Origin: JAGVSR01 sp033765145
GTDB lineage: Bacteria > Pseudomonadota > Alphaproteobacteria > Rhizobiales > Hyphomicrobiaceae
Assembly: GCA_033765145.1 (NCBI GenBank)
Contig: JANRIH010000008.1
Location: 62,001-126,000 of the forward strand
Length of the DNA: 64,000 bases
Reading direction: 5' to 3'
Of the stretch, positions 7,509 through 17,692 are shown piece after piece (the stretch's first letter is position 1; every line of letters begins with the position of its first letter). A model generated the notes under the pieces. That model had not been told where the DNA came from and did not search any database. It saw only the letters and a program-made list of their open reading frames with translations. The position numbers and the translations under genes were made by a program.

Positions 7509-10500
7509 ATGCAGTTTCCCCACTTCTTCATCGACAGGCCGATCTTTGCGACTGTCGTCTCGATTTTGATCACGATCGTCGGCGGTATCGCCGCGCTGGC
7601 GCTGCCCATCGGCGAGTATCCCGAGATCGCGCCGCCGACCGTCAACATCGCGGCCAGCTACCCCGGTGCCTCGGCGAAGGTGGTCGCCGAGACCGTCGCG
7701 ACGCCGATCGAGCAGGAAGTGAACGGCGTCGACAACATGCTCTACGTCGTCTCCCAGTCGACCGGGGATGGGCGGCTTTCGATCAACGTCGTCTTCAAAC
7801 CTGGCACGAACATCGATCAGGCGCAGGTGCTCGTGCAGAACCGCGTCGCGGTCGCCGAACCCCGGCTACCCGAGGACGTCCGCAGGCTCGGCGTCACCGT
7901 TCGCAAAGCCTCTCCCGACCTCATGATGGTCGTGCACATGATCTCGCCGGACGGGACGCGCGATCAGCAGTACATCTCGAACTATGCCACGCTCTACGTT
8001 AAGGACGTGCTCGCGCGCATCGACGGCATCGGGGACGTGCGCATTTTCGGCGCGCGCGACTATTCGATGCGCGTGTGGCTGGACCCGGCCAAGGTGGCCG
8101 CGCGCGATCTGACCTCGGCTGAAGTCGTTGCGGCGTTGAGGGCCGCGAACCTGCAGGTTGCGGCCGGCTCCATCAATCAAGCGCCGGCGACGTCGCCCGG
8201 CGCCTTCACGCTGGCGGTGCAGACGCTCGGGCGGCTGTCATCTGTCGAACAGTTCGAGGACATCGTCGTCAAGACCGACGAAACGGGTGCGGTTACACGG
8301 GTCCGGGACATCGCGCGGGTCGAACTCGGTTCGCAGGACTACACCGTCAACGCCTATCTCAACAACAAGACGGCGACGGCGCTCGTCCTGTTCCAGAGGC
8401 CTGGGTCGAATGCGCTGGCGACCGCCGGTCGCGTTATCGCGACGATGGACCAGCTGAAGAAGGACTTTCCAGCCGGCGTCAACTATTCGATCGTCTACAA
8501 CCCGACAGAATTCATCGCCGCCTCGGTCGAGGCGGTGCAGCACACGCTGATCGAGGCGGTCATCCTCGTGGTGCTGGTCGTCATCCTGTTCCTGCAGAAC
8601 TGGCGCGCGGCGGTCATTCCGATCGTGGCGATCCCGGTGTCGCTCATCGGGACATTCGCGGTCATGGCGGCGTTCGGTATCACGTTCAACGTGCTCTCCC
8701 TTTTTGGTCTCGTGCTTGCGATCGGAATCGTCGTCGACGATGCGATCGTCGTCGTCGAGAACGTCGAGCGGTATCTCGCGGAGGGTATGTCGGCCCGGGA
8801 AGCCGCGCACAAGACGATGGACGAGGTCGGCAGTGCGATCCTCGCGATCTCGCTCGTGCTCATTGCCGTCTTCGTGCCGACGGCCTTCATCACCGGCCTG
8901 CAGGGCACGTTCTACCGTCAGTTCGCGATCACGATTGCGGCGTCTACGGCAATCTCGTGCGTCGTTTCTCTCACTCTGTCACCCGCATTGGCGGCGCTGC
9001 TATTGAAGCCGCACGATCCGCACCATGCGAGTTCCGGCGGCGTGATGCACATGCTCGGCACGCCAATCAGGATGTTCTTCCGCGGCTTCAACGCGGGGTT
9101 CGATTGGCTTTCGCGCGCGTATGGCGCCATGACGGCACGGTTTGTCAGGCTAGGGACCATTCTCCTCATCGCCTATGGCGGTCTCCTCTATTTGACTTAC
9201 GACCGGCTCGCGGCGACACCGACCGGGCTCGTGCCGCAGCTCGACCGCACGTACGTCATCACGGCCATGACGTTGCCGCCGGGCGCGACGCTCGACCGTA
9301 CGGATGCCGTGGCGAAGAAGGCGGCTGATCTCATTCTGTCGCGGCCGGGCATTAAGAACGCCGTGACGTTCGTCGGTTTCGACGGCGCGACGTTCACCAA
9401 CGCTCCCAACACGGCCGTGATCTTCACGACGATGAAGCCGTTCGAGGAGCGGATCAAAGAAGGGCTGACGAAGGACGGCATCGTCGCCGATCTACGCCAG
9501 CAGATGGCAACCCTCAGGGAAGCGTTCATCTTCGTTATCGAACCGCCGTCCATTCCCGGGATCGGCACGGGTGGCGGCCTTAAGGGCTATGTGCAAGACC
9601 GCTCGGGCCGCGGATTGCCGGCGCTCGAGGGCGCCACGTGGGCGGTCGCGGGCACGGCGGCACAGGTGCCGGGTATCGCGCAGCCGTTTACGCTCTTCAA
9701 CACGCGGACGCCCGAGATCTGGGCGGACATCGACCGGACCAAGGCCGAGCAGCTCGGTGTGCCGATCAGCCAGGTCTTCGACACGCTGTCGGTCTATATG
9801 GGCTCGTCGTTCGTCAACGACTTCAACATCCTCGGCCGCACGTACCGCGTGACGGCTCAGGCCGACAATCCCTACCGGCTGTCGCTCAATGACGTCTCGA
9901 ACCTCAAGACGCGCAACGCGACCGGCGAGATGGTGCCGATCGGGGCTGTCGCGACGTTCTCGGATACGACCGGCGCCTATCGCGTTCCGCGCTACAACCT
10001 CTATCCGGCCGCGGAAATGCAGTTGAGCCTCGCGCGCGGGTTCTCGTCGGGCCAGGGTATCGAGGCGATCGAGAAGATCGCGGCGGAGAAACTGCCGTCC
10101 GGTTTCGGCTTTGAATGGACCGAGATCGCGCTCCAGCAGAAGCTTGCGGGGAACACCGCATTCATGGCCTTCGGGCTCGCGGTCATCTTCGTGTTTCTCC
10201 TCTTGGCGGCACTCTATGAAAGCTGGCTGTTGCCGCTTGCCGTCATCCTCATCGTGCCGATGTGCATCCTGGCGGCGATGCTCGGCGTCAACATCGCGGG
10301 TCTCGACCGCAACATCCTCGTCGAGATCGGCCTCGTGGTGCTGGTCGGGCTCGCGGCCAAGAACGCGATCCTGATTGTCGAGTTCGCGAAGCAGGCCGAA
10401 GAGGAGGGGATGAGCCGCTTCGATGCGGCGGTCGCCGCGGCCAAGACGCGGTTGCGGCCGATCCTCATGACCTCGCTCGCGTTCATCCTGGGTGTCGTCC

Positions 10501-10718
10501 CGCTCGTGCTCGCCTCGGGTGCGGGGGCCGAGATGCGCCAATCGCTCGGCACGGCCGTGTTTTCGGGGATGCTTGGCGTGACGCTCTTCGGTCTCCTGTT
10601 CACGCCGCTCTTCTATGTCTTGTGCCGGGCACTCAGTCGGGATTCACGCGGAGAGGCGCAGGAGGCCCCAGTCGTTGCCGGCGCGGACGGCACATCGGGA
10701 ACTCCGCCGACGCCGTGA
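7509..10718 (+). CDS. RND multidrug efflux transporter, HAE1 family
   Basis: A 1069-residue proton-driven inner-membrane pump of the AcrB/MexB (hydrophobe/amphiphile efflux-1) type. The start MQFPHFFIDRPIFA is typical. Proton-relay residues are in place: D410 and D411 in GIVVDDAIVVVEN (helix 4) and K951 in GLAAKNAILIVEFA (helix 10). Helix blocks near both halves (about 9-30, 340-500, 535-560 and 870-1040) flank two large periplasmic loops, and YSMRVWLDP in the first loop is also typical. Substrates cannot be predicted. It is the second gene of the pump operon. Confidence 0.95.
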   Translation: MQFPHFFIDRPIFATVVSILITIVGGIAALALPIGEYPEIAPPTVNIAASYPGASAKVVAETVATPIEQEVNGVDNMLYVVSQSTGDGRLSINVVFKPGTNIDQAQVLVQNRVAVAEPRLPEDVRRLGVTVRKASPDLMMVVHMISPDGTRDQQYISNYATLYVKDVLARIDGIGDVRIFGARDYSMRVWLDPAKVAARDLTSAEVVAALRAANLQVAAGSINQAPATSPGAFTLAVQTLGRLSSVEQFEDIVVKTDETGAVTRVRDIARVELGSQDYTVNAYLNNKTATALVLFQRPGSNALATAGRVIATMDQLKKDFPAGVNYSIVYNPTEFIAASVEAVQHTLIEAVILVVLVVILFLQNWRAAVIPIVAIPVSLIGTFAVMAAFGITFNVLSLFGLVLAIGIVVDDAIVVVENVERYLAEGMSAREAAHKTMDEVGSAILAISLVLIAVFVPTAFITGLQGTFYRQFAITIAASTAISCVVSLTLSPALAALLLKPHDPHHASSGGVMHMLGTPIRMFFRGFNAGFDWLSRAYGAMTARFVRLGTILLIAYGGLLYLTYDRLAATPTGLVPQLDRTYVITAMTLPPGATLDRTDAVAKKAADLILSRPGIKNAVTFVGFDGATFTNAPNTAVIFTTMKPFEERIKEGLTKDGIVADLRQQMATLREAFIFVIEPPSIPGIGTGGGLKGYVQDRSGRGLPALEGATWAVAGTAAQVPGIAQPFTLFNTRTPEIWADIDRTKAEQLGVPISQVFDTLSVYMGSSFVNDFNILGRTYRVTAQADNPYRLSLNDVSNLKTRNATGEMVPIGAVATFSDTTGAYRVPRYNLYPAAEMQLSLARGFSSGQGIEAIEKIAAEKLPSGFGFEWTEIALQQKLAGNTAFMAFGLAVIFVFLLLAALYESWLLPLAVILIVPMCILAAMLGVNIAGLDRNILVEIGLVVLVGLAAKNAILIVEFAKQAEEEGMSRFDAAVAAAKTRLRPILMTSLAFILGVVPLVLASGAGAEMRQSLGTAVFSGMLGVTLFGLLFTPLFYVLCRALSRDSRGEAQEAPVVAGADGTSGTPPTP

Positions 10719-10947
10719 ACGGCATATTGAGCGACCGGCGGAATGTAGGCAGGCATGGGCCCGGCGCGATTTCGGGCGGGTTCCGGCCGAAGTTAACCCG
10801 ACCGGACGGTTTTGGTGACTTGCACGCGGCTGCGGAGCGGGGTACCACCCTTCGCTCCGACCCCGAAACGATCCCTGGACACCGCGGGCCGGCCTCGCCG
10901 CCGGTGGGGCCAGCGACGGGCCGGGCGGTCGGCAGGCTTGCCCGGAC

Positions 10948-11032
<85 letters not shown>

Positions 11033-11129
11033 GCCGGCAAGCTTGGAAACATGGCATTCGACGGCAGCGCCCCCAAGCGGGTTGCGCGACCACCACCGAC
11101 TGGAAACGCACGAAAAAAGGCAAACTAAG

Positions 11130-12497
11130 ATGCAGATCATCGAGGCAAACGAGGACGGTCTCAAGAGGACGCTCAAGGTCGTCGTCGGCGCGCAGGAACT
11201 TGGCGAGCGGCTCTCCTCGCGGCTCGATCAGGTGAAGGACACCGTCCAGCTCAAGGGCTTCCGGAAAGGCAAGGTTCCGGTCGGGCATATCCGCAAGGTG
11301 TACGGTCGCAGCCTCATGACTGAAGTGGTGCAGGATGCGATCCGCGATACGAGCGAGAAGGCCATCCGCGAGCGCAAGGAGCGACCGGCGCAAATGCCGG
11401 ACATCTCGCTCGCCGAGGGACAGTCCGACATCGAGCAGGTGATCGAGGGCAAGGCCGATCTCGCCTACAACATGACGTTCGAAGTTCTGCCCGAAATCGC
11501 GATCACGGATCTCTCCGCGATCGAACTCGAGCGGCTCACGGCGGATGTGGACGACGAGACGCTGCAGAAGTCGCTCGACGATCTCCTCAACCGCGCGGGA
11601 AGCTTCGAGGCGGACGCCGAACGGACAGCGGAAATGGGCGATCGCGTGACGATCGACTACCAGGGCAAGATCGACGGGCAAGCGTTCGAACGCGGCAGCG
11701 GTGAAGGCTTGAGCCTCGTGCTCGGCAACGCCGGCTTCATTCCGGGCTTCGAGGACGGGCTTGTCGGCGTCAAGAAGGGCGACGCCAAGGAAATCCAGGC
11801 GACATTCCCCGCGGACTATCCGGTCACGGAGATCGCCGGCAAGGAAGCGGTTTTCTCGGTCAAGGTCACAGAAGTCGAGAAGCCCGTGAAGGCGGAACTC
11901 GACGACGAGTTCGCGAAAGCGCTCGGGACGGAAGGGGCCGACGATCTCAAGTCCAAGGTCCGCGAGCAGATCCAGGGCGAATTCGCCAAGGCGGCGCGCG
12001 TGAAGGTGAAACGCGAACTGCTCGACGCGCTCGAAAAGTCGCACGATTTCGAGCTGCCGAAGTCGCTCGTCGAGCGCGAATTCGACATGATCTGGCGTCA
12101 GCTCGAGGCGAACCTCAAGCGCGATGGGAAGTCTCTGGCCGACGAAGGCCAAAATGAGGGCAAGAGCGAAGCGGAGCTTCGCGCCGAATACCGCTCGATC
12201 GCCGAGCGCCGGGTGCGCCTCGGTCTCGTCGTCGGCGAGATCGGCGCCAAGAACCTCATCGAAGTGACGCAGGACGAGCTGCGGATGGCGCTTATGGAGC
12301 AGGCCCGCCGGTATCCGGGGCAGGAGAAGTTCGTCTACGAGTACTTCGAGAAGACGCCCGGCGCGATCCAAGAACTCAGGGCGCCGATTTTCGAGGACAA
12401 GGTCGTCGATTTCGTCATCGGCAAGGCAAAAGTCAGCGACAAGAAGGTCTCGCGCGACGAACTTTACGAGCAGGTGCGCGCCGTCACCGAGGGCTGA
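11130..12497 (+). CDS. tig: tig, trigger factor
   Basis: A 455-residue ribosome-bound chaperone with peptidyl-prolyl isomerase activity that meets nascent chains at the exit tunnel. The N-terminal domain starts MQIIEANEDGLKRTLKVVV and contains GFRKGKVPVGHIRKVYG, the family's ribosome-binding signature (GFRxGKxP). The FKBP-type domain around GDRVTIDYQGKIDG to GFEDGLVGVKKGD lies near residues 165-240, and the helical C-terminal arms follow. An AAGG site sits about 9 bases before the ATG. It opens the tig-clpP-clpX-lon block. Confidence 0.97.
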   Translation: MQIIEANEDGLKRTLKVVVGAQELGERLSSRLDQVKDTVQLKGFRKGKVPVGHIRKVYGRSLMTEVVQDAIRDTSEKAIRERKERPAQMPDISLAEGQSDIEQVIEGKADLAYNMTFEVLPEIAITDLSAIELERLTADVDDETLQKSLDDLLNRAGSFEADAERTAEMGDRVTIDYQGKIDGQAFERGSGEGLSLVLGNAGFIPGFEDGLVGVKKGDAKEIQATFPADYPVTEIAGKEAVFSVKVTEVEKPVKAELDDEFAKALGTEGADDLKSKVREQIQGEFAKAARVKVKRELLDALEKSHDFELPKSLVEREFDMIWRQLEANLKRDGKSLADEGQNEGKSEAELRAEYRSIAERRVRLGLVVGEIGAKNLIEVTQDELRMALMEQARRYPGQEKFVYEYFEKTPGAIQELRAPIFEDKVVDFVIGKAKVSDKKVSRDELYEQVRAVTEG

Positions 12498-12517
12498 AGA
12501 CCCGAGTGACAGGTGGA

Positions 12518-12547
12518 AAGCCCCTTGATGCTCTCGCGGTGGGGCTT
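12518..12547 (+). terminator. GC-rich hairpin after tig
   Basis: AAGCCCC (12518-12524) and GGGGCTT (12541-12547) form a perfect 7-base stem with a 16-base loop, 21 bases after the tig stop. There is no T-run after it, so it is a weak terminator at best. Confidence 0.35.
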
Positions 12548-12681
12548 GAACACGGACGGCTCAGTGTCGAATTGTCCTCGCGTGGACGATTCGGCGGCGG
12601 CCATGTCCCTCGTCCCGGAATGACGTCACGACGTCTGAAACACGCCTGGCTCCGTTCGGGGCCGCCAAGGAGAAGAGACCC

Positions 12682-13329
12682 ATGCGCGATCCCGTCGCAA
12701 CGCTGACCAACACCTTCTGGCCAATGGTCGTGGAGCAGACCGCGCGCGGCGAGCGCGGGTACGACCTGCCTTCGCGCCTCCTCAAGGAGCGGATCATCTT
12801 CGTTACGGGGCCGGTCGAGGATCACATGGCGTCCTCGATCTGCATGCAACTCCTGTTTCTCGAGTCCGAGAACCCCAAGAAGGAGATCTCCATGTACGTC
12901 AACTCGCCGGGCGGCGTGGTGACGAGCGGTATGGCGATCTACGACACGATGCAGTTCATCAAGAGTCCGGTGGCCACGTTGTGCATCGGGCAGGCTGCCT
13001 CGATGGGCTCGCTCCTCCTCTGTGCGGGTGCCAAGGACCTCCGGTTCGCGCTGCCGAACGCGCGCATCATGGTGCATCAGCCGTCCGGAGGCTTCTCGGG
13101 GCAGGCGTCGGATATCGAGCGGCACGCGGAAGACATCATCAAAATGAAGCGGCGCCTCAATGAGGTGTACGTCAAGCACACTGGCCAACCCTACGAGATG
13201 ATTGAGCGGACGCTGGACCGCGACTATTTCATGACCGCGGAGCAGGCCAAGGAATTCGGCATCGTGGACAAGGTTTTGGCGAGCCGGGATGAAATCGAGG
13301 GCCAGCTCGGCGACGGCAAGTCAGTGTGA
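12682..13329 (+). CDS. clpP: clpP, ATP-dependent Clp protease proteolytic subunit
   Basis: A 215-residue serine peptidase that forms the double-ring chamber of ClpXP/ClpAP. The catalytic triad is S107 in GQAASMGS, H132 in MVHQPSGG and D181 in LDRDYFM. YVNSPGGVVTSG is the oxyanion region. The N-terminal stretch resembles the propeptide that is cut in many ClpPs. A strong AAGGAG site precedes the ATG. clpX, its unfoldase partner, follows 340 bases downstream, which is the usual order in alphaproteobacteria. Confidence 0.98.
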   Translation: MRDPVATLTNTFWPMVVEQTARGERGYDLPSRLLKERIIFVTGPVEDHMASSICMQLLFLESENPKKEISMYVNSPGGVVTSGMAIYDTMQFIKSPVATLCIGQAASMGSLLLCAGAKDLRFALPNARIMVHQPSGGFSGQASDIERHAEDIIKMKRRLNEVYVKHTGQPYEMIERTLDRDYFMTAEQAKEFGIVDKVLASRDEIEGQLGDGKSV

Positions 13330-13668
13330 CGGGCGCTAGGTCCCCGGACCACTGCCCTGGAAATGCCGTTCGACGTTCACCATTTAGCCTCAGCGGCGGA
13401 TGATGTTTGCGTTCCCGCCCCGTCGAGACAGGCGGCGCTGCGGGGCCGTTGCAGAATGGTTACTATGCCGTGGCACGTTCGCTGCAGAAAGACCGGGGCG
13501 GACCGTCACGCACGTTAATCCAATCTTGATCTGCCGAGCGGTAGCGTGCTCAGATTGGGATGAGAAGATTCCGGGCCGGCCGTGGCGCAGCGGGTCCATC
13601 AGTCAACCGGCCGGACGCTGCTCCGGTGATCGGAACCGCGGTTCCGAAGGACGGGTGAGACACACAGC
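13330..13668. other. Intergenic region between clpP and clpX
   Basis: No convincing gene in these 339 bases. It holds an imperfect inverted repeat (CCAATCT at 13520-13526 and AGATTGG at 13552-13558, loop 25 bases) that could be a weak terminator or the base of a leader structure. The clpX promoter should lie here, but no clear -35/-10 pair was recognised. Confidence 0.5.
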
Positions 13669-14922
13669 ATGGCTCAGGAAAAGAACACCCTCTACTGCTC
13701 GTTCTGCGGCAAAAGTCAGCACGAGGTTCGCAAGCTGATCGCGGGACCGACGGTGTTCATTTGCGACGAATGCGTCGAGCTGTGCATGGACATCATCCGC
13801 GAGGAGAACAAGAACACCCTCGTCAAATCGCGCGACGGCGTTCCGACCCCTCAGGAAATCAAGACGGTTCTCGACAGCTATGTGATCGGCCAGGATCACG
13901 CCAAGCGCGTGCTGTCGGTCGCCGTTCACAACCACTACAAGCGGCTCAATCACGCGGCGAAGAACAACGACGTCGAGCTCGCGAAGTCGAACATCCTGCT
14001 CGTCGGTCCGACGGGTTGCGGCAAGACGCTGCTGGCGCAGACGCTCGCACGCATCCTCGACGTGCCGTTCACGATGGCGGATGCGACGACGCTCACGGAA
14101 GCCGGGTACGTCGGCGAGGACGTCGAGAACATCATTCTGAAACTGTTGCAGAACGCCGACTACAACGTCGAGCGTGCGCAACGCGGCATCGTCTACATCG
14201 ACGAAATCGACAAGATCAGCCGGAAGTCAGACAACCCTTCGATCACGCGCGACGTCTCGGGCGAAGGCGTGCAGCAGGCGCTCCTGAAGATCATGGAGGG
14301 GACTGTCGCAAGTGTGCCGCCGCAAGGCGGGCGCAAGCATCCCCAGCAGGAGTTTCTGCAGGTCGACACGTCGAACATCCTTTTCATCTGCGGCGGCGCG
14401 TTCGCGGGTCTCGAGAAGATCATTTCCGGCCGCGGCAGGGGAACATCGATCGGGTTCGGCGCCAAGGTCACATCGCCCGACGAGCGTCGGACGGGCGAGG
14501 TCCTGCGCCAAGTGGAGCCGGAGGACTTGTTGAAGTTCGGACTCATTCCGGAATTCATCGGCCGTCTTCCCGTGATCGCGACGCTCGAGGACCTCGACGA
14601 GATCGCTCTCGTGCAGATTCTTTCAGAGCCCAAGAACGCCCTCGTGAAGCAGTATCAGCGCCTCTTCGAAATGGAGGACGTGAAGCTCACGATCACGCAC
14701 GATGCTTTGCGGGCGATCGCCCGGAAGGCCATCGAGCGGAAGACCGGCGCTCGCGGCCTGCGTTCGATCATGGAAGCTATTCTGCTCGATACGATGTTCG
14801 ACCTCCCGGCCATGAAGGGTGTCGAGGAAATCGTGATCGGGCCCGAAGTTGTCGAAGGTGGCGCGAAGCCGTTGCGCATCTACTCCGAGCGGGCCGAGGA
14901 AAAGGGCTCGACGGCCTCGTGA
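13669..14922 (+). CDS. clpX: clpX, ATP-dependent Clp protease ATP-binding subunit
   Basis: A 417-residue AAA+ unfoldase that recognises substrates and feeds them to ClpP. The N-terminal zinc-binding domain has its four cysteines at C10, C13, C32 and C35. The Walker A motif GPTGCGKT is at residues 113-120, the pore loop is GYVGEDV, and the Walker B region is GIVYIDEIDKI. RDVSGEGVQQALLK and the C-terminal ARGLRSIMEAILLD are standard. The length is normal for the family. It is followed by a separate lon transcription unit. Confidence 0.98.
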   Translation: MAQEKNTLYCSFCGKSQHEVRKLIAGPTVFICDECVELCMDIIREENKNTLVKSRDGVPTPQEIKTVLDSYVIGQDHAKRVLSVAVHNHYKRLNHAAKNNDVELAKSNILLVGPTGCGKTLLAQTLARILDVPFTMADATTLTEAGYVGEDVENIILKLLQNADYNVERAQRGIVYIDEIDKISRKSDNPSITRDVSGEGVQQALLKIMEGTVASVPPQGGRKHPQQEFLQVDTSNILFICGGAFAGLEKIISGRGRGTSIGFGAKVTSPDERRTGEVLRQVEPEDLLKFGLIPEFIGRLPVIATLEDLDEIALVQILSEPKNALVKQYQRLFEMEDVKLTITHDALRAIARKAIERKTGARGLRSIMEAILLDTMFDLPAMKGVEEIVIGPEVVEGGAKPLRIYSERAEEKGSTAS

Positions 14923-14985
14923 GGTCGTATTGCGTTCTGGACCTCCGATCTTCGGTTGAGAAGACGGTCGCGGCGCTCATCGCAT

Positions 14986-15013
14986 CTTGATCCCGTCGCA
15001 TTGATCCCCAAAT
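14986..15013 (+). promoter_or_regulatory. Heat-shock (RpoH) type promoter before lon
   Basis: CTTGATC (14986-14992), 13 bases, then CCCCAAAT (15006-15013). This matches the RpoH consensus (CTTGAAA, 13-15 bases, CCCCATNT) with few differences. lon is a classic heat-shock gene, and its ATG is 196 bases downstream. Confidence 0.5.
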
Positions 15014-15025
15014 GTTCGATTTGGG
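15007..15025. other. Hairpin overlapping the lon promoter -10 region
   Basis: CCCAAAT, loop GTTCG, ATTTGGG: a perfect 7-base stem. It shares its left arm with the -10 box of the heat-shock-like promoter. It could end clpX transcription weakly (no T-run) or serve as an operator. Confidence 0.45.
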
Positions 15026-15208
15026 TCAGTGTTCGAGGGTGGTGTCCGCATCGGCGCGCACTCACGAGCGTCAGTCCCGCCCTCCGGGCGCACGATCGTC
15101 GGGTTTCCGCCTAATGCTGGGGAGGCCGGACGGGGTCGTGAGACGGCCGGAGGCTATAGCATCCGCATGCTTCGCCGTCCGGTGACTTGCGGCAGAAAAG
15201 GCAGAGCC

Positions 15209-17632
15209 ATGACCGAGACGAAAAACACGCGCGAGACGGCAGGTGGACGGGAGCTGTATCCGGTCCTTCCCCTGCGCGACATCGTGGTGTTCCCGTACAT
15301 GATCGTTCCGCTGTTCGTCGGTCGCGAGAAGTCGATCAACGCGCTGAGCGAGGTCATGAACGCGGACAAGCACATCCTGCTCGCCGCGCAGAAGAACGCC
15401 GGCGACGACGATCCGGCGGCGGACGCCATCTACGAGGTCGGTACGCTCGCGTCCGTGCTGCAGCTCCTGAAATTGCCGGATGGCACCGTGAAGGTGCTGG
15501 TCGAGGGCGTCAGCCGGGCAAAGATCAAGCGCTATACGGACAACCCCGATTTCTTCGAGGCGGAAGTCGAGCGGATCCAGGAGAGCGAGGGCTCGAAGGA
15601 GGAGATCGAAGCGCTTGCGCGCTCGGCGGTCTCGCAGTTCGAGAACTACGTCAAGCTCAACAAGAAGATCAGCCCCGAGGTTCTCGGAACGGTCGCCCAG
15701 ATCGAGGATTACTCGAAGCTCGCCGATACCGTCGCGTCGCACCTCGCGATCAAAATCGCGGACAAGCAGGACATCCTCGAGACGACCGTCGTGTCGGAAC
15801 GGCTCGAGAAGGTCTACACGCTCATGGAGAGCGAGATCTCGGTTCTCCAGGTCGAGAAGCGCATCCGCAGCCGCGTCAAGCGGCAGATGGAGAAGACGCA
15901 GCGCGAGTACTATCTCAACGAGCAGATGAAGGCGATCCAGAAGGAGCTCGGCGACAACGACGAACGTGACGACATCGCCGAGTTCGAGGAGAAGATCGAA
16001 AACACCAAGCTGTCGAAAGAGGCCAAGGACAAGGCGCTCGCCGAGCTCAAGAAGCTCAAGCAGATGAGCCCGATGTCGGCCGAGGCGACGGTCGTGCGCA
16101 ACTATCTCGACTGGCTCTTGTCGATCCCGTGGGGGATCAAGGGCAAGGTCAAGAAGGATCTCGACGAGGCGCAGAAGGTGCTCGACGCGGAGCACTACGG
16201 CCTCGAGAAGGTCAAGGAGCGCATCCTCGAATATCTCGCGGTTCAGGCGCGCACGAACAAGCTCAAGGGGCCGATCCTCTGCCTCGTCGGCCCGCCCGGC
16301 GTCGGCAAGACGTCGCTTGGAAAGTCGATCGCGAACGCCACAGGGCGGGAGTTCGTGCGCATGTCGCTCGGTGGCGTCAGGGACGAGGCGGAGATCCGCG
16401 GCCACCGGCGGACCTACATCGGGTCGATGCCGGGCAAGGTCATCCAGTCGATGAAGAAGGCGAAGCGGACAAACCCGCTCTTCCTCTTGGACGAGATCGA
16501 CAAGATGGGCCAGGACTTCCGCGGTGATCCGGCGGCGGCGCTGCTCGAGGTGCTCGATCCCGAGCAGAACGCGACGTTCAACGACCATTACCTCGAAGTT
16601 GACTACGACCTTTCGAGCGTGATGTTCGTGACGACGGCCAACACGCTCAACATTCCGCCGGCGCTCCTCGACCGAATGGAGATCATCCGGCTCGCGGGAT
16701 ACACGGAGGATGAGAAGGTCGAGATCGCGCGGCGGCACCTCGTGCAGGAGCAGGCCACGGCTCATGGTCTCGAACCGGGCGAATGGTCGGTCGATGACAG
16801 CGCGCTGCGCGAAGTGATCCGGCGCTACACGCGGGAGGCTGGCGTTCGCTCGCTCGAACGCGAGGTTGCGAAGCTTGCGCGCAAGGCCGTGAAGCAGATC
16901 CTGACGGGCGCCAAGAAGTCGGTGGATGTCACGTCGGCGAATGTCGGGGAGTACCTCGGCGTCGCGAAGTATCGCTATGGCGAGGCCGAACTCGAGGACC
17001 AGATCGGCATCGTCACGGGACTTGCCTGGACGGAGGTCGGCGGCGAATTGCTGACGATCGAAGGCGTCATGATGCCCGGCAAGGGCAAGATGAGCGTCAC
17101 CGGCAACCTCAGAGATGTCATGAAGGAGTCGATTCAGGCCGCGAACGCCTACGTGCGCTCGCGCTCGGTCGAATTCGGCATCCCGCCCTCGATGTTCGAG
17201 AGGAAGGACATCCACGTGCACGTGCCGGAAGGTGCGACGCCGAAGGATGGTCCGTCGGCTGGTGTCGCCATGGCGACGGCGATCATCTCGGTTTTGACAT
17301 CGATCCCGGTCCGCAAGGACGTGGCGATGACGGGCGAGATCACGCTCCGCGGGCGTGTGCTGCCGATCGGTGGCCTCAAGGAGAAGCTCCTTGCTGCGCT
17401 GCGCGGGGGCATCAAAACAGTGATCATTCCCGATGAGAATGTGAAAGACCTCGCGGAGATCCCGGAGAATGTCAAAGGCCAGCTCAACCTCGTGCCGGTT
17501 TCGCGCATGGAGGAGGTTCTGAAGACGGCGCTCGTGCGCCAGCCCGAGGCGATCACATGGGAAGAGGCCGAGGTCGCGTCGGGCGTGGCGGCGGATGGCG
17601 AGTCCGATGGGCCGCACGTGACGGCGCATTGA
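15209..17632 (+). CDS. lon: lon, ATP-dependent Lon protease
   Basis: An 807-residue homo-oligomeric AAA+ serine protease that degrades misfolded and regulatory proteins. The N-terminal LonN domain starts ELYPVLPLRDIVVFPYMIVP. The Walker A motif GPPGVGKT is at residues 361-368, with LFLLDEIDKMG following. The Ser-Lys dyad is S683 in KDGPSAGVAMA and K726 in GGLKEKLLAA, the usual 43 residues apart. The ATG at 15209 is chosen because the family begins just before this; upstream in-frame codons overlap the promoter. A strong hairpin terminator follows at 17693. Confidence 0.98.
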   Translation: MTETKNTRETAGGRELYPVLPLRDIVVFPYMIVPLFVGREKSINALSEVMNADKHILLAAQKNAGDDDPAADAIYEVGTLASVLQLLKLPDGTVKVLVEGVSRAKIKRYTDNPDFFEAEVERIQESEGSKEEIEALARSAVSQFENYVKLNKKISPEVLGTVAQIEDYSKLADTVASHLAIKIADKQDILETTVVSERLEKVYTLMESEISVLQVEKRIRSRVKRQMEKTQREYYLNEQMKAIQKELGDNDERDDIAEFEEKIENTKLSKEAKDKALAELKKLKQMSPMSAEATVVRNYLDWLLSIPWGIKGKVKKDLDEAQKVLDAEHYGLEKVKERILEYLAVQARTNKLKGPILCLVGPPGVGKTSLGKSIANATGREFVRMSLGGVRDEAEIRGHRRTYIGSMPGKVIQSMKKAKRTNPLFLLDEIDKMGQDFRGDPAAALLEVLDPEQNATFNDHYLEVDYDLSSVMFVTTANTLNIPPALLDRMEIIRLAGYTEDEKVEIARRHLVQEQATAHGLEPGEWSVDDSALREVIRRYTREAGVRSLEREVAKLARKAVKQILTGAKKSVDVTSANVGEYLGVAKYRYGEAELEDQIGIVTGLAWTEVGGELLTIEGVMMPGKGKMSVTGNLRDVMKESIQAANAYVRSRSVEFGIPPSMFERKDIHVHVPEGATPKDGPSAGVAMATAIISVLTSIPVRKDVAMTGEITLRGRVLPIGGLKEKLLAALRGGIKTVIIPDENVKDLAEIPENVKGQLNLVPVSRMEEVLKTALVRQPEAITWEEAEVASGVAADGESDGPHVTAH

Positions 17633-17692
17633 TGTCCGTTACCGCGGTCTGACCGCGTCCATCCGCCAAGTTTCCTTGGCATCAGGAAAATT

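Noticed and set aside
12525..12560. Heat-shock promoter before clpP built on CTTGATG or CTTGAAC
   Set aside because: No CCCCAT-like box occurs at 13-15 bases from either, unlike the site before lon.
13520..13558. Small RNA gene in the clpP-clpX gap
   Set aside because: Only an imperfect 7-base inverted repeat is seen, with no promoter or T-run.
15071..17629. 852-codon open frame on the minus strand across lon
   Set aside because: It is an antisense shadow caused by GC-rich codon use. lon on the plus strand has all its catalytic motifs, and the minus-strand product is Arg/Asp/Leu-rich with no domain.
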